From Phialocephala subalpina (lineage: Eukaryota > Ascomycota > Leotiomycetes > Helotiales > Mollisiaceae), in contig FJOG01000011.1 of assembly GCA_900073065.1 (NCBI GenBank), positions 1,558,912 through 1,622,911 on the forward strand: a stretch of 64,000 nt of DNA, written 5' to 3'. Below are positions 32,399 to 42,952 of the stretch, one piece after another. The notes under the pieces were generated by a model. The model was not told the origin of the DNA, made no database searches, and worked only from the letters and a program-made list of their open reading frames with translations. The first letter of the stretch is position 1; each line of letters starts with the position of its first letter. Made by a program: the position numbers and the translations under genes.

Positions 32399-33015
32399 TC
32401 TGGAGGCTGGTCGTTAGGAATTGACAGTTTGTTCCTCCATGCAAGCCTTGATAGCTTCAACTGCACACTGAAGTAAAGATGGGAGTAAAGTGAAGATATA
32501 TTGAAGAAAAGAAAACTCCAATCCTTAAAAATATATAGACAAAGAAGGGATCTCGTCTCGGGCGCGTCTTCTCATTCCGGTATCTTTAAGAGTGCTGCTG
32601 GTCAATTAGCTCCACGGCCCGCCTCCCACTCCACTATCAACATCTTGCCCCCTCCGATAAGGTCGAATCCATACTGCGAAAGGAAGGTATATCCCTAGGA
32701 TCCTTGTCAGTTTTTACGCAATCGAATCAAACCCGTCGTCTCTTTATTGAATTTCATCCAAATCCGGCCTTGCATCTCACGTGGAATGTGCCTCTTCACA
32801 GATAAACACACACTTCTTTCCCATTGCACACCTCTGGTCTGTGAGCAATCCCCGAGCCGCGGCCGCACCTCCGGTAGCCGGCGGAGTTCAGCCAATCACA
32901 AGCCAATTGAGATCTTCAAGCACGAGACTGTAAAGAATCAAGATATTGGACGACAATAAGGTGTTGAGACATTGAGCCCATTATTCCGTGCAATTGCAGA
33001 TACAATTTATCCAGA
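32399..33015. other. divergent intergenic region
   Basis: About 620 bases between the MATE start and the DUF202 gene start. No gene supported. Confidence 0.4.
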
Positions 33016-34190
33016 ATGGCTACACATGTCCAATGCGACGAAGAAGAAGCAGAGAGGCAGAATCATTATTCTCCGTTCGGGTTGCCTGTTCGAGGTGCGC
33101 CGGTGTATGTTGAGGAGTATGTACCACCAAGGGAAGGAGACTGCGAGAAGGAGGGAGGCATGGGAGAAAGGGGTTGACGAGATGGCAGACATCCAGGCGA
33201 GAATGTTTTCTGTCTGCCGCCTATATTCGGACCTCTGCTGTTTGCGAACACAGACAGCGATGCGAGGGATCATTGTGCCAATGAAAGAAGTACGAACTCC
33301 TCGAACAACCTCTTCCCACTACCCCGCCTTCTTATGGCAGACAATCAACATTGACAACGACAATTACTGACGCTCTTCTCCTTCAGCATTCCTCTCCTAC
33401 CTCCGACTTTCCCTCTACATGGCCATCGTATCCATCGCCATCGTAATATCCTTCCACCTAAAAGCCACCCCGACACAACTCGAACTGCGAATGGCGCAAC
33501 CTTTGGGGATAATATTCTGGTTTCTGAGTTTATGTTGTTTGGCGTTGGGGTTTGGGAATTATTTGAAGACGGTTAAAAAGTATAGTAGGAGGGTGGCAAT
33601 TGTGCAGACGGGGTGGAAGACGCAGACGGTGAGTAGATACTTTCATACCAGTTGCTTGCTCTGCAAAGGTTCTCGCAGATTGCTAGAACAATGGAAGTAA
33701 GAGGTATAGAAGGGAGAGAAGTGCGAATGGTATAATTGCAAGTGCAAGTGCTTCGAAAGACGGTTTGTGCCAGTGGCAGATATCTCTGTCTTCAACATTT
33801 ACCTGCACTTTTTGGTATAAGCCCTCTCTCGTGGAGACTTGGAAGTAAAGAGGCGAAGTAAGAGAAGAATGTGGGAATAGGCACAAGATATAGAGAGAGG
33901 GAAGGTGTTGAAGGTTTCATCCCATCTCTCTTCGTGTTGTGTCGAAAATTACCCCGCGTCAGCCCCCACGCAGCAACGTAGAAACACGATGAGCGCGGGA
34001 CACAAAACACAAAGAGCGAAGCAGAGGCAGGAAACAAAGTGGGAGCAGGCTGTTTTATACATCACAAGCTGTTGATTTGGGGGTTTCACGATACATTTGC
34101 TAACATATGCCACAGGTCTTCACAGTAGTTGCTTTTTCCATCGTAGCGGTCTGCGTACTCTTCCTAGCCACGAATTCAAAGCGATCTTGA
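33016..34190 (+). CDS. DUF202-domain small membrane protein, 168 aa
   Basis: Reassembled from four small exons with agreeing phases: 33016-33104, 33189-33289, 33387-33628, 34116-34190. Introns: 84 nt (GTATGT..GGCAG), 97 nt (GTACGA..TTCAG, branch CTGAC) and an unusually long 487 nt (GTGAGT..CACAG). The spliced protein has the hallmark ARDHCANERTFLSYLRLSLY, the first membrane helix (YMAIVSIAIVISF), a second (GIIFWFLSLCCLALGFGNYL) and a third supplied mainly by the 24-residue last exon (VFTVVAFSIVAVCVLFLAT). This three-helix layout is that of DUF202/Vtc1-like proteins of vacuole or plasma membrane; function is not established outside the VTC complex, and there is no SPX or polymerase domain here. 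The short single-frame ORFs in the region are parts of this gene. Confidence 0.85.
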
Positions 34191-34314
34191 TGCCCATGTT
34201 TCACAACCCATAATCACGACATATCGTGGCGTTTGTTCTCATCCCCAACCACACCAATCCCCTTTTAGATCTCTCCCATGCCAATTTACCCCACGATTCC
34301 GTGGATGCGATGCC

Positions 34315-35812
34315 TCACATCTCATCCCTCACAGCCTCATCCTCCTGCTCAATCATCTTACTCAACGGCCCCTTCTTTACCATCAAACTCATAACCTCAT
34401 ACAGCGCATCCGCAGCCGCCATAGTGGTATGCTCCGCGTTCGTATCGTACGCTGGCGCGACCTCGACGATATCTGCTGCGATGAGGTTGATGCCTTCTAG
34501 GCCTCTGAGGATGGTGCGGAGTTCGCGGGTGGACCAGCCGCCTGTTTCGGGGGTGCCTGTTGCTGGTGCGACTTTTCTCTCAGTTAGCAAGTGCAAAGGT
34601 AAGGAGGGTGAGGAGGGAAAAAGGCAGTGGGGGAAAGTTGAGACTTACAAGCAGGATCAAGAGTATCGATATCAATCGACAGGTAAACAGGCTTCTCGGT
34701 CCCAACTCGAGCTTTGATCTTGGAGATGATGCCATCCATCCCAATCGTATCAATCTCTCGCGCTTCAACGATCTCAAATCCACAGTATCCGTCGTTTTCA
34801 TAATCGCTAGGACCACTGAGAGTGGTGCGGATACCAGCGTGGATATTGGTGTCATTGGCAAGCAAGCCTTCTTGTGCGGCATGGTAGAAATATGTGCCGT
34901 GGTTGATGGATGCTACTTTTGATGGGGAGCCGCCGAAGACTTTCGGCTTCCAGGTGTCGAGGTGGGAATCGAAGTGGATTACGGAGATGGGACCGTAGGC
35001 GCGGTTGATGGAGCGGAGGAGAGGGAGGGTGATGGTGTGGTCGCCGCCTAGGGTGATTACTCTGGGCAGAGTCTTGCCATTCTTTGCTGGTCCCTTTTTC
35101 TTTGCGTCTGTAGCTGGAGCTCGGGTGAGGATGCTGTTGTGGCCTTCCTCAATCTGGTGAAGAGCCCATGTGTTGTCATATCTGCGAACGTCAGTTCTGT
35201 GTTGACTGTGGAAAGCGAGGGGGGCATACGAAGTCACAGGAATGTCACCACAGTCAAGGACTGTAGCCCAACTGTTGAAAGGATTCGTCTCCAATGGAAC
35301 GTTATATCCACCACTGAATCCAAGCCTACGTGAGCCTATGTTCGAACCAAGGGTATCAGTATGTGCTGTATGGGGTACTGACTAAAGATTGAGACGGCGA
35401 GAACCTTGACGGATTCCTGATGGGCCGAAGCGGGCTCCGGGTCTGTACGAAGTTCCTGTGTCGAATGGTGCTCCTGCAGGTCGTTAGTGGGATACCTTGG
35501 TGGGTTGGAGAGAGTTATATAAGGACGTACCGATGAACGCGATGTCGTACTTTACGTCGTCGGATGCGAGGCAGGGGAAGTATGGCAGACGACCGAATGT
35601 CGAGATGCCCGAGAATACGGAGTCGGCCTTCAAACATCAGCACAGCAACAACTCGAAGTTAATTCACATACCTGGGTTCCGCCATCTCCTGGGAGAGTGT
35701 TATACCAAAGAGCCTTGTGAGGACCTTGGATTGGAATCTGATCATGAGCATGGTCACCATGTGCAACAGCACTGGCAGCCAAGAAGGCGACAGTCAGGGC
35801 GTTAGAAAGCAT
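34315..35812 (-). CDS. secreted ureohydrolase, agmatinase-type
   Basis: Six exons, 35812-35672, 35627-35531, 35473-35383, 35313-35230, 35181-34649, 34571-34315 (all phases agree), give 400 aa. Residues 1-18 are a clear signal peptide (MLSNALTVAFLAASAVAHG), so the enzyme should enter the secretory pathway. Ureohydrolase motifs: APFDTGTSYRPGARFGP, ITLGGDHTITLP, VIHFDSHLDTW (metal-binding Asp/His pairs), INHGTYF, and SIDIDTLDPAFAPATGTPE, whose last residues come from the final exon. The dinuclear-Mn ligands are all present. The pattern is closer to agmatinase/guanidinobutyrase than to cytosolic arginase. Substrate is inferred. The fourth intron (48 nt) is in frame and could be mistaken for coding sequence. 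Allantoinase lies 1.9 kb away on the same strand. Confidence 0.92.
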
Positions 35813-37732
35813 CTTGGGAGCTATGCAGCAGACAGAGCAGAAAATGAGGGGATCGTCCTTTTAAGCAGTGCTGTGTTGGCACTGCTCGATGCACTATTGT
35901 TGGCGTCATGTTGACCGTGCAATATGACAGGAAGAGTCGAACAGCTCTCCCTGTCGAGAGTCTGCCGGCTTGGAGCTCAGGGCTATCTGGCCGCCGATTT
36001 GTCTGCCTCTTCATGACTACTGAAGAATGGTTGAAGTCATTGGCCATACTTTGGCTGTTCTTCTTATGTAAGTATCTGCTAAGATGCTCTTATGGTGTGT
36101 TTGGAGGCGTTGGCCATGGCGGGGTAAAGATAAAGGAGAAAGTGGTATGTAAGACGAAGGAAAGGTACGTAGTTCAATTGGGAAGATATAATTGACCAAT
36201 TGAGGTGTTTGAGAAAGTAAGAGCTCGAGATACTATTGTGAGATAAATTGAATAACGAAGAGGTAATGCATGATGATGTCTGGGTTGCGGTGAGGTAATG
36301 TCGTTGATAAGAGCTGCCCCTCGTCGCCGCTCTAAGCCCAATAAAGCTCCCCTCAAAGGCGGTGAGACCGTCGTTGAGCTTCACGTTCGGACAAAAGCCT
36401 TCGAACATTTCTTTTCTGAGACCCTCGAAACTGTCTCGAGATGGCTTTCATCAACTCTTTCGGTCCCATCCACAGAGTAGAAGAGATCAATGGTCGCTGA
36501 CGAATGATTGAGAGCTGTGGAACAGCACCTCCAACGAATATACGAGTACGAACGACTTCCCAAGGTGTAAACAAAGGAAAGACGAGGTACTGCTTGAGAG
36601 CAGAGGTATCGACCGTCGATATGAGCGACTGCGCATCGGGCTTAAAGCTAGCAGCAGAGCACCTTCCTTTCACACGACGCCCCCATCGATTTGCAGGTCG
36701 AAGACTCGAATTGTTCCAGCATGCACCACAGCCGCAGGAACATATCGATCATGAAAGAGAATTACAGACGAGGGGATTGAGAGTCGAGGCTTGATGGCAG
36801 ATTGCAGGTCTTCAGTTGGCAGATTATCCAGACCTCTGACGTTCTCGGATCCAACTATAGCTGCTGAACCTATTGTCCGGAAAGTCAAGAGCAAAGGCTT
36901 CGAACAGCAGATGTCTGGCAATACTCGACCCACCCCTTTACATCTGCGAGTCCTCAGACAAGGCTGTGCTGCACGACTTTGCGGCTCCGGGGCCATGTTT
37001 TGCCCCTCCACCATCCGCCGAGTCTAGGATGTCTGTCCTGGAGCAGTGCGCCAAGTCGATACCCTGTTAGAATGGAGAATAACGTCGGGAAGTATCGCGA
37101 TGGATTAGGCATTCTACAAATGGATGGTGAAGCGGTGAGTATAAACATTGAACCGTTGAAATTTTGGGACGGGGAGATCTGAAAGTTGGGACATTGAGCG
37201 GATGGAATAAGCCGGTGTGGAGTGGACATTGGACATGGTGTAATACAGGTACTGTACTAGTTGGAAATTTGGGAGAATTGGCATTGGGGGGTATTAGAAG
37301 TGGTGAGGATAGGAGTGGAATTGGTGGGAGATCGGGATATTGAGAGGGCGCCGCGGGCCGCGGGCACATGTGGCATTCTTGCATCGACAATTACTGAGCG
37401 ACCGTGGCACAATGAAGGATAGGAGCGGCATTGGAGGTGAATCGGATCGGGATATCAGCAGGAATAACACCGACATTGGTTTACCATGGCAGACTTAGGG
37501 AGCAATAGGAAATTGGATCAGCAGCCGAATAACACTCGAGAGCAAAGACGACTGCTTCGAATCCATGCATTCATCATGTCGTGTCTGTGCCGACATGCAG
37601 AGTATGAACAGATACATGTTGTTCGACCATCAATCCAACCAAATGTCATGCAAATTGCCTCCCAATTCCATATCCCATCCAATTCCCAACCCGCAAAACA
37701 AATGCTTATCATGTCTACTCCCCAATCCACTC
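35813..37732. other. intergenic, 1.9 kb
   Basis: The longest spacer of the core block, between ureohydrolase and allantoinase. Small ORFs on both strands have no domain or conserved-looking motif. A GC-rich palindromic patch (GCGCCGCGGGCCGCGGGC) lies near 37347. No gene called. Confidence 0.4.
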
Positions 37733-39395
37733 TCATATCTTCCGCTTCTCTAACAGCAACTTCCCAACCGGAAGGCCTTGCTTTCCAACAAACCCACCAT
37801 TGGGGCCATCGCGCTGGAAGACTTTCTGTCCTCTAACCCAAGTTTCCTTTACGAGACCTCTCATCGTCCTCCCTTGATAAGGAGAGACCTTATTTCTAAA
37901 CAACATCTGTTCTCTTCCGACGACCCAACTTGCTTCATCGTCAAAAACACATATATCGGCATCCATACCTGGCCTTATCGCTCCTTTTTTGTGTGACAAG
38001 CCGACTTGTTTTGAGGTGTTGACTGCGCAGAGCCTTACCACATCTAGAATCGTAATAGATGAAGACAACGAGCGCGAAGTGGCTTCAGTCCAAAGAATAG
38101 GCAATCCCAACCCAACACTCGAAATGCCACCCCAACTCGCGAAAAAGTCCCCACGTTCCTTCTCTTCCGCTTCTTCTTTACTCAAAATCTCACCATTAAC
38201 TCCTTTCGTCCCAGCACAACATCCCTTCCCCAGATGCTCAGGTAACAACTTCAACTCTGGTGTGCATGGAGAATGATCCGACACAACAGTCTGGATAACC
38301 GAATCCTCAGACGAAAGTTCAGACCACAACCCATCACGATTAGAAGAGCTTCGAATAGGAGGACAACATTTATGCCTCGTATCCCCATCTTCAACCTCCT
38401 CACTCGCCAGTGCAAGATAATGAAAACACGTTTCCGCTGTAATCTTTACCCCTCTCTCCTTCGCTGCTCTCAAAATTGGGACTGCTTCCACGGCACTTAA
38501 ATGCACGATATGTAATTGTAATTCCGGAGCTAGATAAGAAAGGGAGAGGATCTCTTCGATTGCGTAAGTTTCGAATGCTGGTGGGCGGGAGTCGAGGAAT
38601 GTGTTGTAGGAGTTGAGGGGGCCGGTGGGTTGGAGGGGTGGGAGGGAGGTTTGGACGTCGTCGCCTACGGAGTCGGTGATAGGGGGGATCATTTCGGCGT
38701 GGAACATTAGGGTTGTTGGTGTTTTCGAAAGTGTAGTCATTGCTAACGCAACGTCTTCTGATGAGACGGCTGGGAATTCGTCGACCTTTTCCACTCTATC
38801 AGCATTTAATCGTATCAATTGGAAGCAAAGGACTGACACCAGACTCAATCAAAAACCCTTTGAATCCTCTGACTCCTGCTTCTACCAAAGGGAGAAGTTC
38901 AGAAGCATTGCCAGGAATTATCCCACCATAAAACCCAACATCAACCCAACACTGTCCCTGCGCAGCAGCAATCTTCTCCTTCAAACCTTGGACTGTCGTC
39001 GTAGGTGGAATAGCATTCAACGGCATATCAACCACCGTCGTGACACCACCACTCGCCGCAGCCCTCGTCCCCGTATTGAATCCCTCCCATTCCGTTCTGC
39101 CCGGCTCATTCAAATGCACATGTGCGTCTACCAACCCGGGCAGTAGCAGCTTTGGTGAATGGTCGATGTACACCGTATGTGCGGGAAAACTCGAAGGTGG
39201 GAGGATAGTTGGGAGGATCGATATAATGGTCCCGGTTTGAGGGGAGATAGTGATTGTAGCGGGGGAGACGGTGAGGTTGTTGTCTTGGTCGTAGATTACT
39301 GCTCTGGATGAAGCCAGCACGGTAAGTGGGATGGCGGAGTCGTTTGGTGGGGTGTAGGCTGGTGTTGGGTAGGAGTGGTATGGAGGGGACGACAT
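37733..39395 (-). CDS. allantoinase
   Basis: Two exons, 39395-38838 and 38785-37733 (52-nt intron, GTCAGT..AAAAG, phase 0), give 536 aa. Start at 39395 (MSSPPYHSYPTPAY), since the frame extends upstream without family similarity. Cyclic amidohydrolase motifs: LPGLVDAHVHLNEPGRTEWE with metal ligands His92 and His94, AASGGVTTVVDMPLNAIPPT, and RGFKGFLIESG with Lys179 as the expected carboxylated bridge. The intron falls exactly after IESG and VDEFPAVS continues. Later ligands are in MFHAEM, LHIVHLSAVEA and SDHSPCTPELK. The DxPLN and E-S-G-V-D signatures separate allantoinase from dihydropyrimidinase. It opens the allantoin ring in purine degradation. No targeting signal. Intact. Confidence 0.94.
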
Positions 39396-40703
39396 TTTGA
39401 GCTCGTTTGGGGTTGATTTCAAAAAAGGAAGTCGCAGAATGGAATGCGGGGTGTTTCTGTCCGTTCTGGGACTGAAAATGCGCGATTTTGGGTGTGGAAT
39501 GTGCTTATCGTGGGCGTTGGGGATAGGAATGGTGGGGAATCTAGCCTCGAGCCAAGGCTGACGAAGATATTTTGACAACAACGAATTTTGAGGAATTGAA
39601 GTTGTGTAGAAACAGAAGTGAATAGAAGAGGAGTAAGAGAGAAAGACGGTCAGACAAAAATGAACATTGCCAGGGTTTTGTGGGGTGCAGCTCCTGGCAT
39701 CCACAGTCCTCAACAGCCCACTGACATCCTTATCTCCTATCTTCGTAGCCTTCCGGGTTGATGACGGTACTTGGCCCTAACAGAGAGGCACTTGCTCCAC
39801 GTTCAGGAACCAATGCAAGCGCATCCTTAGATCATCCCAAGGGGTCCTATAACAAATTTCCATAGAGTAAACAATCGAGTAAATAAATATCTAGCTTGAA
39901 GCCTAGATGACGAACGTATGCCATGGCGTGAGGAACGCAAAACACGACCCGACCACGACCACGACCACGACTTCGGTTGGATTTGGTGCTAGGTACCATC
40001 GCCGGAAAGACAACCGATTCTGCCGATAGAAAAGAACTGCTGGGATTCTAACGCCGTGGAACACGACTGCATTCATAAGCATCTCGCTCTGTTGGGATGA
40101 GTTCTGAAGATGGGATGTGGTGTTGTCAACGAATGAAGACAGGCGAGTTCCGACGAATCGCTGGTCGTTATTAGCGCCTCTGATAAACTTTGGCCGTCAA
40201 CCGCCCTTCCCGCTTACTCGATAATTACTCGATCAAAACTCAGGAACCTCTTGATTACACACGAAGTTAGCTAGCTCGTGTATGGAAACTTGCTCTTGGA
40301 ATGAATGCCTGGGTAAGGAGAAATCTCTTTCATTCCGATTCAAATCCGAAACCCCTTTTCAGTCACCGAAAGTTGCCCGCGGTTCACGTGACTCGTGATG
40401 TATTTTTGTACCACTCTTCAGCCTCGTCTTGGCACTACCCCTTTTCCCCTTGGCGTCACTCTACTCGAGTTTTCCCTCGATCACACCTCCTTCTTTCCAT
40501 GTCATATCTCTTGAGCCTCACTTCCAAAAATAAGCACAGTGACATCTCGATTGGCGTCTCGATTCTGAGGTGAGACAGCTGCGGCTGGAAACGCCATCTA
40601 CGCCACATCGCTGATTCCGGAGCGTTTCGAAAAACGAATGTGAGAGTTCTCACCTGAAGATGACAGCTGTGATATTTTCTTGAAAAGATGAGAGGTAAAA
40701 ATC
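39396..40703. other. divergent intergenic region, 1.3 kb, with (CGACCA)n microsatellite
   Basis: Holds a CGACCA-type hexamer microsatellite at about 39944-39971 and otherwise no recognisable gene. It is the upstream region of both the allantoinase and ferroportin genes. Confidence 0.45.
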
Positions 40704-42637
40704 ATGGTGCCAAGTATAATAGTCGGAAGAGCTTCTGGTGGTGAGGATACTTTGGTTGATGTTGGAAACGTGTCTAGTTTTGACGAGATGCATGGTTCAG
40801 GGGCTGAAGATGTCCTCGAATTTGACGGAAACCACGGAGTTGAAGGAGATGGATTTGCAAGATGGAATAGAGATTCGGATGCCCCAAAGTTGAGAAAGAT
40901 GGTCTCTCGGGAAGAGAGGATGAAATGGTGGAGGGTGTATGCGATGCACTTCCTCTTCATGTGGAATTCGAGGACGTTTGAATATGTGTCGGTAAGAAGA
41001 GTCTCCTCCTATGAACGACGGCACTTACTGATTGTCCAGATCTTCCTCGTTGCTCTTGCCTTCCCAAAAGGTTTGTTTGCAACGTCAATACGGTAAGTGC
41101 TTTCGTCTGGGAAGGAGCTCACGTGCTCACTTAATTCAGGGGCATCACATCCACAGTGTCGGCCATGCTCTGCGCTTCCGCTGTTGGAAACTGGATTGAT
41201 CGTTCGCCTTCCCGCCTACCTACTCTTCTCATCACCATCTTCCTGAACCATGCAGCGATCGTCGCCTCCTACTGTTGCTGGCTCTACTGGCCCATCATCG
41301 CCGGATATGGTGAAGTCACTAGTGAGACGAGTGGACCATTCTCCAGCCTCTCCAAAGGCATCGTGTACGGCCTCATCCTATTCCTCGACGTGGTACACGA
41401 CCTCAGCGCTATTGCGAATCGACTCTCCTTGGAAAGAGACTGGGTCCCGGTCCTCGTCGGTCCCATCACTCCTGAAATCAGCTATGGACTCACCCAGGTC
41501 AACTCAGTGATGGTCAGAATCGAGTTGATCGTCAAACTTATTGCACCGTCACTTCTCCCTCTCATTATGCACACATTCAACTCTCAAGAAGGATGGATCC
41601 TATTGCTCGCCGCAATGACCATCGTGGTCTGGGCAATTGAAGTCTGGTGCGCTAGACTCGTCGCAAGAGAGAATCCCGAGCTTCAAGAGCTGAAGAAACC
41701 TTCCATTGACTCAGCCACCATCGAAGATTTTGAGATTGAGGACCAGTTCGTACACCTCAAGCCAGGACTTCACTCATTACCACAAAAGATGTATTTCGTC
41801 CTGTATCAAGATCCAGCTGCTCGATTGAGGCATTACTTCTCGATACCCATGTGGCCGGCTTCGATTTCCATGGCTCTTTTGCAGCTCACTGTGCTGGCGT
41901 ACTCTGCAACCTTGATCACGCACTTGGTCCAGACCGGATTCTCGATATCTTCGATTACTGTTGCGAGAGCGTCGGGAGCTATCACTGGGCTGGCGAGCAC
42001 GGTGATTACACCTTGGCTTGTTGGGGTGTTGAGAGGCCGGTATATTCGTGGCTCGAGCACTGAGGACGAGAAAGACGATGCCGCTGAAGGAAGGGTCGTT
42101 CGAACGGTTGGAATGTGGGGTATCTTGTTGCAGTTTCTGTGTCTGGTAAGTTCTGATGACAATGGGGACATTCATGACGCTCACCATCTACAGATTCCCG
42201 TTGTCCTCGTCCTCTGGAGTCTATCATCAGCTATTTCACCAGAAGTGCTATCACGAGAGACCAATACCAGCACCTCTTCACCTCAATTCTTGATCCCGTT
42301 CATTCTCTTCGCCTTCTTATCTCTGTCTCGAGTCGGACACTACATGAACTCTCTCATGGTCCAGGAACTCGGACAAGTCGAAATCCCAGCATCTCAACGA
42401 TCAACCTTTGCCGGCACAGAACAGTCTTTCAAATCATTGTGTGAGTTGTGCCATTGGGCAGCAACTGTTGTATGGGACCATCCGAGTCAGTTCAAATGGT
42501 TAGCATTGGGAAGCTTGATCGTCACTGGTTCGAGTGCCGTGTTGTTTGGGACGTGGGCGAGGAAGTCCGGGAAAGGCCAAGACAGTGGGTACGAGAGCGT
42601 TCCGTTGAATGATCTCGAAGAGGACAACACTATATGA
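40704..42637 (+). CDS. ferroportin-like (SLC40) iron exporter
   Basis: Four exons, 40704-40991, 41040-41092, 41140-42145, 42194-42637, give 596 aa. The third intron (42146-42193, GTAAGT..CTACAG) is 48 nt and stop-free, so the frame reads through it; splicing joins LLQFLCL to IPVVLVLW within a membrane helix. A 75-residue acidic N-terminus precedes the family signature: RVYAMHFLFMWNSRTFEYVS, FLVALAFPKGLFATSIRGI, then GNWIDRSPSRLPTL (the N-W-x-D-R loop), LLFLD-like YGLILFLDVVHDLSAIANRL, LERDWVPVL, and the C-terminal HYMNSLMVQELGQVEIPASQ and CHWAATVVW. Vertebrate ferroportin exports Fe(II). The fungal family members are little studied; plasma or vacuolar membrane is inferred. Confidence 0.9.
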
Positions 42638-42952
42638 GAGATGATTTATAGATATCTGTTCTTGTACATCTTTATCTGAATACCATATTCGCCTCCTAAT
42701 GCGGGGCACTCCTATCGCATTCATGTGACTCTCCTTCCCCTCCGTTCGGGGCCGACCACCATTTCCAAGTGCGGTGAGCGATTCTGCCGCTGCAAGCCGT
42801 CTTACAAACTTCCCCCACTAACGATTCAAGATCTCCGTCATACCAATAACAATGTTTCTTTTACCGTCGCAGATTTTCCAGGTACTACAAAGCGAAGGGA
42901 TGGAACTGTATCCTACATAAAATCGTCGCTGCTTCACTTTTATTCTGCCAGA
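42638..42952. other. intergenic spacer
   Basis: About 315 bases between two plus-strand genes; the next gene's frame is open from 42725 but translation most likely starts at 42953. Confidence 0.4.

Noticed and set aside
33683..34037. Minus-strand ORFs inside the long DUF202 intron as a nested gene
   Set aside because: 67 and 81 aa, low complexity, Leu/Ser-rich, no domain; not supported beyond chance.
39944..39971. CGACCA hexamer run as part of a coding repeat
   Set aside because: No ORF of coding character spans it; a microsatellite in a promoter region.
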